Shown in pieces: positions 57,396-64,000 of a stretch of 64,000 bases of DNA. How positions within the stretch are numbered: position 1 is the stretch's first letter; each line of letters opens with the position of its first letter. Under the pieces are notes generated by a model that was not told the origin of the DNA, searched no databases, and was given only the letters and a program-made list of their open reading frames with translations. Source of the DNA: Candidatus Peribacteraceae bacterium (GTDB taxonomy: Bacteria > Patescibacteriota > Gracilibacteria > Peribacterales > Peribacteraceae); assembly GCA_028718905.1 (NCBI GenBank), contig JAQUKV010000002.1:1-64000 (forward strand). The letters run 5' to 3'. Position numbers and translations under genes: made by a program.

Positions 57396-59690
57396 TCACC
57401 TTCTTGTATTTGCCACCACAACCAGATACCCCACCCACATCCCCAATAATCCAACAAATGTCACCCCAAACCACAAATACGGCACAAACCTGTTTCTGAT
57501 TTGCTGGTAGAAATCCGTGATATTCATATCTATTCCCAAAACAGCGATTGGCTTTCCATTGTCATCGTGAATGGGAGCCATTCCAGTCAGAAACGTTCCC
57601 CATTTATCGCTCGCAAAACCTTCTATCATCGGTCCTTTCAATCCTTCCGTCACGAATCTTTGTCCCGTCGCATCATAGACGGCCCCGGGCCATGCATTTT
57701 CATCTGCCCCATCCAGAACGCCGTCACCATTGAAATCAATTGATAAGAGTGGAATGTTGTAGTTCGAATCCGCATCTGCGACAAATTCCCAGAGAGTTGG
57801 ATCGGATGTCGGTCGGAAAATATACGCATAGATGATCTGGTTATCTCTGTTTCTATCTCTGATTTCATTGAGCTTCTTAAACACTTTCTGGTATTCCGGC
57901 CGCTTCATATCCCTCGCAAACCGCAGAAATTCAAAATCCTTTGCATCGAATTCCGGAGCCGCTGTCGCAGCAATGGACATGAGTTTCTCCCCCACCTGTT
58001 CTTTCATCAAACTCAATGTGTACTGATACATGCCATAGGTAATCCCCACCGCAATCACCGCGCACACTCCCAGTACCGTCAGCACGCCTCTGGACCGCAG
58101 CACCTTCAGCAGCTCAAGAAAAAGCGGCCGGTTGAAGGCTGCCAGACGGATGAAGACGAAGAGGAGGAAAAAACCAAGGAAGTAGTACACCCACGCAAAG
58201 GATTGATCGGTGAGGTCGCGGACCTCTTTCATATCGATATCGACGAAGAGCGCGGCTATGGCCTGACCCTGACTATCGAAGATCGGCGCCGAGGCATCGC
58301 AGTATTCGCCCCACTCGTCATTCAGAAAATCCGCAGCAGGTTTCTGCAGCCTCTCTTGAAAAAGCGGATCAACGTGTGGATAAATCTGCCCGGGCATCGT
58401 CAGCTGCTCAAAATCCTCGATGATGCCGTCACCGTTCAGATCATCATCCGGCGTACCATAGTCGGCGTCCGCCACCACTTCCCATGACGCATCGGGATTC
58501 TCGATTGGCCGGTCGATGTACACATACCGGATGTTCTCGTTGCGCGTCTTGATCTCCCGCAAATGTGTCACGAGCTTCGTGAATTCCGGCTTCTGTGCAT
58601 CGGCCTTGATGTGAAGCTGGTCGATGTCCTGTGCATCGAACTCCATCGCCGCCGTCGCAGCGATGGCCATGGCCCGTTCTTTCACCCGATCACGATTCAG
58701 TTGATAATTGTGCCTCCACAGCCCAAACGTAATCCCCGCCGCCAGCAGAGCGCACGCGCCGAAGAGCGCGATACTCTTGCGGCTCATGATGAAATCGCGC
58801 AAGGAAGAGAGTGACCGCGTGCTGAAGGGGATCAACGGCTCCGGACTCTGTGAAAGCGTGACCGCGACCGTCTGCGCCTGCAAAGGCCTGCCCGCCGTAG
58901 CTCCAGCGGAGGCAGGCGGTTCCTTGGCGCGGCGCCACAGGAGCTCGAACATGGTGCGTTCCGTGTGCGCCAGCTCGGGGTACTTCAGAAAGCACGCGCG
59001 CTGCTCGCTGTGATTGAAGCAGGCGACGGTCTCGCCGACGATGACCTTTTCAAACGTAATGGGAAACACGCTCTCGGGAATGAGCTGCGTCTCGCGGTAC
59101 GCAAAGGCGTCGCGCGACTGGAACCTGCGACCGAGGGTGGTCAAGGGGGCGAGGGAACGCGAAAAGATGCCGCGCCGGTGCCGCTCGCGGAAGTACTGCG
59201 CGCGAAAGGCCCGCAGGGGGTCTTCCTCCTCCCTGACCGTCACGGGGCGGTAGTGCAGAAACTCCTTCACCTGTTGCTCCAGAAGCTTGCCGTACGCCTT
59301 CTTGACCCCCTCTTCGCCTTCGAAGTATTCCATCTCAGGCCGTTTGTTTTCGACCTTGAGTGAATTGATGAAGGTTTCGAAATTCCGGGCCCTGCTCTTC
59401 ATTGCCTCCAGCTTCTCCTCGGTATCGCGTCTCATCCACTGCAGAATCGGATCGAGGGATTTGAGAAGCATTTTGGGCGTATCGTTCACCGTCTCGCGGC
59501 TGATGATGCGGCGTTGGATCAGCTTCTTCGCCGCCGCATCCAGCACGCCCGTCGATTTGCCCGTCTTCGACGCCAGCTCGCGGAGGGTGAGTGCCTCGCC
59601 CTCGAGCAGCTTTTTGACCACCGTGATCTCGGTGGCCGAGAAACCGGCTTCCGTCAGATATGCCTCGATACTCGCAGGGAGATCGGTCAT
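57396..59690 (-). CDS. Membrane-bound TrmB-type regulator with two tandem calcium-loop sensor modules
   Basis: 764 residues. Residues 1-80 are a TrmB-like winged helix (EITVVKKLLEGEALTLRELA), followed by a TrmB-type effector region to about 300. Then come two copies of helix-sensor-helix (about 307-510 and 535-755). Each sensor has the NIRYVYI/IIYAYIF strand, VADAD, and an EF-hand-like loop (DLNGDGIIEDFE, DFNGDGVLDGAD), and the closing PIFDSQGQAIA/PIHDDNGKPIA. No kinase, cyclase or phosphatase domain is present, so it may bind DNA directly from the membrane. The end of the gene is AT-rich, the rest GC-rich. Confidence 0.8.
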   Translation of the reverse strand: MTDLPASIEAYLTEAGFSATEITVVKKLLEGEALTLRELASKTGKSTGVLDAAAKKLIQRRIISRETVNDTPKMLLKSLDPILQWMRRDTEEKLEAMKSRARNFETFINSLKVENKRPEMEYFEGEEGVKKAYGKLLEQQVKEFLHYRPVTVREEEDPLRAFRAQYFRERHRRGIFSRSLAPLTTLGRRFQSRDAFAYRETQLIPESVFPITFEKVIVGETVACFNHSEQRACFLKYPELAHTERTMFELLWRRAKEPPASAGATAGRPLQAQTVAVTLSQSPEPLIPFSTRSLSSLRDFIMSRKSIALFGACALLAAGITFGLWRHNYQLNRDRVKERAMAIAATAAMEFDAQDIDQLHIKADAQKPEFTKLVTHLREIKTRNENIRYVYIDRPIENPDASWEVVADADYGTPDDDLNGDGIIEDFEQLTMPGQIYPHVDPLFQERLQKPAADFLNDEWGEYCDASAPIFDSQGQAIAALFVDIDMKEVRDLTDQSFAWVYYFLGFFLLFVFIRLAAFNRPLFLELLKVLRSRGVLTVLGVCAVIAVGITYGMYQYTLSLMKEQVGEKLMSIAATAAPEFDAKDFEFLRFARDMKRPEYQKVFKKLNEIRDRNRDNQIIYAYIFRPTSDPTLWEFVADADSNYNIPLLSIDFNGDGVLDGADENAWPGAVYDATGQRFVTEGLKGPMIEGFASDKWGTFLTGMAPIHDDNGKPIAVLGIDMNITDFYQQIRNRFVPYLWFGVTFVGLLGMWVGYLVVVANTRR

Positions 59691-59980
59691 CGCAAACCTG
59701 CACTCTACCCCGATTTTCGGCTATGTAAAGCGGTTTGTACATCGCCTCATTCTGCAACTCCGCCCGACCATGACCCGACATGCAGGCGTTCTACGGGGGC
59801 ATGGAACGTCTGATTTTGGCTTGGTGAAGCCAATAATACCGATCTCAAAGCGATCATCTTTCGAGAACCTCCTGCCCAAGAATCAGGACGACGAATAAGA
59901 TCAATCCGGAGCACGTTGCTCTGCTGTTCCTTTCCTTCCTTTCTGTATGGAGGTGCCCAAGGCCTACTCCGTGGCAAGTG

Positions 59981-60148
59981 ATGAACAGGATCAGGTCCAA
60001 GGTGCGCGAGATCGTCCGTGAAGATGTCGACGAGAGCTTCTTCACCTACGACCGCGGTTCGGGCGAGATTGTCTCGAACCGGAAGATCGGTGGTTACCAT
60101 TTCATCTTCGATGCCGAGGGTAACCTGATCAAGCAGCATCAGGACTGA
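59981..60148 (+). CDS. Small hypothetical protein
   Basis: 55 residues: MNRIRSKVREIVREDVDESF, then YDRGSGEIVSNRKIGG and a final FDAEGNLIKQHQD. The sequence is regular and polar, with host-like GC-rich third codon positions throughout. No known family. A GTG codon directly precedes the ATG. The flanking DNA to 59691 has no other feature. Confidence 0.5.
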   Translation: MNRIRSKVREIVREDVDESFFTYDRGSGEIVSNRKIGGYHFIFDAEGNLIKQHQD

Positions 60149-60222
60149 CCCGTGTTCCGTGAACCTGGGGGAATGGTGCATTGTGGCCATTCCCCCACAA
60201 TTTTGCTATTGTAATGCTTCGG

Positions 60223-60651
60223 ATGACCGAATCTTCTCCATCAACGGAAATGCAGAACGGATGCCTGTTGAAACAAAGTCTTCTCAAAGCGTTCGAACAT
60301 CTATTTGTGCGAACACAATGCCAACGGGATATTGCCGAAATGATGAAGGCCTTGGAACAGAGACGACCGATTGCTGACCTCATGCAAACACACGAGGGCT
60401 CATTTTCCACGATCTTCCTGCCATTTCATGCTGGAGATACTCGTTTTTGTGCCATTGCCAAGACTGGCACTCTCGATCCGAAACTTCTCCGATTCTGCGA
60501 GCTTGCTGCGCAGATCGAGAATATGACCGACGTCATGGGAATAGCTGGCAAGGAACCGTCTGAGGACGAAAAGACGAAGCTCCTGCCGCTCCTCCGGGGA
60601 TTCCTCACGATGCTGCCGACTCCTGAAGAATTCAAATCTTGGCTGCAATGA
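60223..60651 (+). CDS. Hypothetical soluble protein
   Basis: 142 residues from ATG 60223 (MTESSPSTEMQNG); TATTGT ends 10 bases upstream. Helical, with cysteines in RFCAIAK and RFCELAA. It shares the length and helix-rich style of the protein at 5974 but no clear homology. Family unknown. Confidence 0.45.
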   Translation: MTESSPSTEMQNGCLLKQSLLKAFEHLFVRTQCQRDIAEMMKALEQRRPIADLMQTHEGSFSTIFLPFHAGDTRFCAIAKTGTLDPKLLRFCELAAQIENMTDVMGIAGKEPSEDEKTKLLPLLRGFLTMLPTPEEFKSWLQ

Positions 60652-60834
60652 ACAGAAGGAACCATGCATACTTGGTTGACATCCTCCGCTGCAGCGACAC
60701 CGCCTTCCATCGGCATATTGCCCGCCGATTCTGATCGGCACGAAAGAGGGACATCCAGGCTGGCGGGATCGTCCTTCGCCGCCGGAGTGGGATTCCGCAG
60801 GAAAAGGTAACTTACCTCCTCTTCCTCACTTTCT

Positions 60835-60958
60835 TCGCTTTCTTTTCTCACCTCCATTACTTTCATTACCTTCACCACCTTCTTTACCTTCTTTACCTTC
60901 CTTACCTCCCTTACCTCAAATACCTCCCTCACCTCCCCTACCTCTCTCCCCTACACCC
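60835..60958. repeat. Degenerate pyrimidine-rich tandem repeat
   Basis: About 120 bases built from a roughly 9-10-base unit (TTACCTTCT / TACCTCCC). It separates the hypothetical gene and pilT (stop of pilT lies at its right edge). 60652-60834 has no gene. Confidence 0.7.
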
Positions 60959-61970
60959 CCTCTCCCGCCTCTTTGGAAATCACGCCCTCTTTCACCAGAC
61001 GCTCCGCATCCCTGGCGAACGTGCGCATACCCGTATCTCCCCCCGTCTGCATCACCGTGGACAGCTCCTGCAGCCGGTGATCGCGGATGATGTTGGCCAC
61101 CGCCGGCGTGTTGACCAGAATCTCGCGCACGGCCGTCCGGCCGCCTTTCAGGGACGGAACCAGCTTCTGCGCGATCACGGCCTTGAGCGAGAGTGAGAGC
61201 TCTGCACGAACCTGCGCCTGCTGGTGCGGAGGGAACACGTCCACGATGCGGTCGATGGACTGCACGGCGTTGGGCGTGTGGAGCGTGGCGAGGATCAGAT
61301 GCCCCGTCTCGGCCAGCGTGAGCGTGGCGGCGATGGTCTCGAGATCGCGCATTTCGCCCACCATGATCACGTTGGGATCCTGCCGCAGCACGTGCCGAAG
61401 CGCCTCGGGAAACGAGAGGAAGTCGCTATTGAACTCCCGCTGGCGGATGACGCACTTGCCTGCCGGCAGGATGAATTCAATGGGATCCTCCAACGTGACG
61501 ATGCTCGCGGCGCGCTCCGTGTTGATGTGCTGGATCATGGCGGCGAGCGAGGTGGATTTGCCGGACCCCGTGGGACCGGTGAAGAGGATGAGCCCTTCTT
61601 TGAGCGCACAGAGCGGCTCGGCGATGCCGGTGAGCCCGATCGCGGCCAGCGAGGGAATTGCGGAGGGGATCAGGCGCGCCACCAGACCCGGCTGTCCTTG
61701 AGTGAAGTGGCAGTTCACCCGCAGCCTGCCGTCGCCCTCCACCGCGAAGGACACATCGATTTCCCTGTCGTGTTCAAAGCGCTTCCACGCCTCCGCTCCC
61801 AGCACGGAACGGATGAAGGCTTCGGTCTCCTCCGCCGGCATCTTCTCTGCCGAGAGCGGATGCAGCTCGCCGTCGACGCGCAGCAATACGGGATAGCCCG
61901 CCGTCACATGCACATCGGACGCGTGCTGCTCCTGCGCCGCCCGGAAGACCTCTTGGGGTGTGAGTTTCAT
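60951..61970 (-). CDS. pilT: Type IV pilus retraction ATPase PilT
   Basis: 339 residues. N-terminal PAS-like domain (ASDVHVTAGYPVLLRVDG), Walker A GPTGSGKSTSLAAM, Asp box VTLEDPIEF, Walker B PNVIMVGEMRDLETI and His box GHLILATLHT; near the end ILVNTPAVANIIRDHRLQEL, the retraction-specific region. Powers pilus disassembly, hence twitching or DNA uptake. TATAAT ends 9 bases before the ATG. Confidence 0.95.
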   Translation of the reverse strand: MKLTPQEVFRAAQEQHASDVHVTAGYPVLLRVDGELHPLSAEKMPAEETEAFIRSVLGAEAWKRFEHDREIDVSFAVEGDGRLRVNCHFTQGQPGLVARLIPSAIPSLAAIGLTGIAEPLCALKEGLILFTGPTGSGKSTSLAAMIQHINTERAASIVTLEDPIEFILPAGKCVIRQREFNSDFLSFPEALRHVLRQDPNVIMVGEMRDLETIAATLTLAETGHLILATLHTPNAVQSIDRIVDVFPPHQQAQVRAELSLSLKAVIAQKLVPSLKGGRTAVREILVNTPAVANIIRDHRLQELSTVMQTGGDTGMRTFARDAERLVKEGVISKEAGEGV

Positions 61971-61979
61971 GTTTCGTTA

Positions 61980-61985
61980 ATTATA
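61980..61985 (-). promoter_or_regulatory. -10 hexamer TATAAT of pilT
   Basis: On the minus strand, 9 bases before the ATG at 61970, in an AT-rich stretch with repeated TTATAAC. Confidence 0.65.
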
Positions 61986-62016
61986 ACATATTTACTTGTT
62001 TATAACAATATTCCCG

Positions 62017-62077
62017 GCCTCACCCCCTACCCCCCTCTCCAACCCTGCAACGATTCCTTCATGGAGAGGGGGCACAC
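62017..62077. repeat. GC-rich repeat, partial copy 5
   Basis: GCCTCACCCCCTACCCCCCT through CTGCAACGATTCC to GGAGAGGGGGCACAC: the left half of the dispersed inverted repeat. The gap 61971-62309 also contains a hairpin-forming AGGGAACC/GGTTCCCT near 62232-62255 and no gene. Confidence 0.6.
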
Positions 62078-62309
62078 GCATGCTGTTTTGGAGCCCTATT
62101 CAAATAATTGAGACACAAAAATTACAAATACATAAACCCGGCGCATAGCATCCACAGAAACAATCGGAAATGTGGCCAACAGAACGCTGAGGTTTACTGT
62201 CAGGAAGATAAGGGAGGTGTCGGAGGGGGTAGGGAACCGGACAAGGTTCCCTCCTCCTCTGACAAAAAAATTGCCTCAAACATCCTTCAACGAGAAAACG
62301 GCCCCTGTA

Positions 62310-62546
62310 TTACTCCCCTCGCTTGCGACATACCTGACTGATCAACTTCCCCATCTTCTCCATCGGATCCTCGGGCAATTCGCGCTCCACCGCCTCATCG
62401 ATCCACAGGCTCATGGCCTCCACTTCCTGATCATTACTTAACCCCCCCGGCACCTGTGCGACGAGGTCACGGCGGTCCGCGATCAGCCGCACGATCTGCT
62501 GATCGATTTTTTCGAGTGTCGCCAGAATGTCATCGGTCATCATCAT
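62310..62546 (-). CDS. Small helical protein, chorismate-mutase-like helix
   Basis: 76-78 residues depending on which of three consecutive ATG codons is used. The first helix (ILATLEKIDQQIVRLIADRR) has the spacing of the AroQ-type chorismate mutase N-terminal helix. The protein is slightly shorter than that domain and the catalytic residues cannot be confirmed. It may be a degenerate AroQ or an unrelated helical protein. Confidence 0.45.
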   Translation of the reverse strand: MMMTDDILATLEKIDQQIVRLIADRRDLVAQVPGGLSNDQEVEAMSLWIDEAVERELPEDPMEKMGKLISQVCRKRGE

Positions 62547-62771
62547 ACAAGTGAGGGAAACAATGAATGGGCTATCATCGGGGAGCATCCCGCTCCTGTG
62601 CACGCCTCCGCTGCTTCTCTCTCTTTGAGAGAGGACGGGCGAGGGGTGACAGACAAGAGAACAATGCCTGCCTGATGAGGTATCGGCGGCATCTTTACTC
62701 TTCACACGGAGATTGCAATTGACAGTTCTTTGATTTCTCTTGTACGTGTATGTTGTTGATGTTTGTAGTCC

Positions 62772-62963
62772 TGCCTCACCCCCTATCTCCCTCTCCGATC
62801 CCACCCCAACGCCAACCCGCCTTCGCTGAAGCTGCGGACGGGCAGGCCGGAGAGGGGGCACACTTTGTCATCCTTAGAAGGTCTGAAAGCACGAAAGGTG
62901 CACCCCCTCTCCCTGTGGGAATCGTTGCAAGTTGGGAGAGGGGGGTTCGGGGGGGTGAGGCAG
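62772..62963. repeat. GC-rich dispersed inverted repeat, copy 6
   Basis: Opens GCCTCACCCCCTATCTCC and closes GGGGGGGTGAGGC. It is largely the reverse complement of copy 1 at 10135-10289, with an added insert CTTCGCTGAAGCTGCGGACG. The gap 62547-62771 holds only a short GAGAGA/TCTCTC hairpin. The repeat lies immediately upstream of ligA and may contain its promoter. Confidence 0.75.
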
Positions 62964-62978
62964 AAATCTCTCTGCTAA

Positions 62979-64000
<1,022 letters not shown>

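Larger units (their letters stand above)
54577..58030. other. AT-rich block bounded by two homologous sensor genes
   Basis: The DNA is markedly AT-richer here than on both sides. The left edge falls inside the histidine kinase (between sensor and kinase domains), the right edge inside the last sensor module of the TrmB-type regulator. Enclosed are a pseudopilin-like gene, a SpeD-like and a deoxyhypusine-synthase-like gene. Confidence 0.6.

Noticed and set aside
62232..62262. Intrinsic terminator downstream of the small helical gene
   Set aside because: The hairpin AGGGAACC/GGTTCCCT is followed by A-rich, not T-rich, sequence on the plus strand, and no T-run follows on the minus strand.

Overview
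The window looks like chromosome from an uncultivated Candidate Phyla Radiation (Patescibacteria) bacterium, possibly of the Peregrinibacteria/Peribacteria type. This is inference, based on a short alanyl-tRNA synthetase without its C-terminal domain, many CPR-type orphan membrane proteins, S-layer-homology proteins, a PilT/pseudopilin set, a DUF559 protein, and almost no Shine-Dalgarno sequences. Most host genes have a TATAAT/TATACT-like hexamer 5 to 12 bases before the start codon, which implies leaderless mRNAs. Host DNA is GC-rich. Several stretches are clearly more AT-rich and look imported.

Layout. 0-14.3 kb: housekeeping and envelope genes (transglutaminase-like protein, geranylgeranyl-reductase-family flavoprotein, two sensor kinases, GT-C-like membrane proteins, alaS, a Trm11-like RNA methylase). 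14.33-14.98 kb: a tRNA-Asn gene whose anticodon is split by a group I intron carrying an HNH endonuclease. 14.97-26.08 kb: an integrated element in that tRNA gene (large serine recombinase, excisionase, Rep-like initiator, SpoVG-like protein, Xre repressor; cargo of secreted nuclease/SLH proteins, membrane proteins and a SEC-C protein). The attachment core lies in the recombinase reading frame, and the recombinase's original C-terminus is stranded at the far end. 26.1-27.2 kb: a NYN nuclease gene flanked by direct repeats, one with a decayed copy of the same recombinase tail. 27.7-40.9 kb: ketosynthase, DEAD-box helicase, an Fe-hydrogenase-like protein with a membrane partner, msrB-msrA, nitronate-monooxygenase-like enzyme, pseudopilin, purF, subtilase, ogt, and two frameshifted genes.

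41.1-48.3 kb is the most unusual region. It holds a 1505-residue LEPR-XLL-type surface protein with tandem LamG domains and an AT-rich 3' end coding a papain/LRAT-like domain. Behind it lie small membrane proteins, a duplicated piece of that terminal domain, and an orphan cassette that repeats a nearly identical stretch of the big gene before a different terminal domain, an alpha/beta hydrolase. This resembles a polymorphic-toxin locus with immunity genes and orphan tips.

48.4-64 kb: secreted protein, Rel/SpoT-type HD protein, a three-gene ABC-2 exporter, hicB-hicA, a histidine kinase, an AT-rich block with a SpeD-like and a deoxyhypusine-synthase-like gene, a large TrmB-type regulator fused to two membrane sensor modules, pilT, and the start of ligA. 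The same extracytoplasmic sensor fold occurs four times in the window, three times with EF-hand-like calcium loops. A family of GC-rich inverted repeats fills several intergenic gaps.
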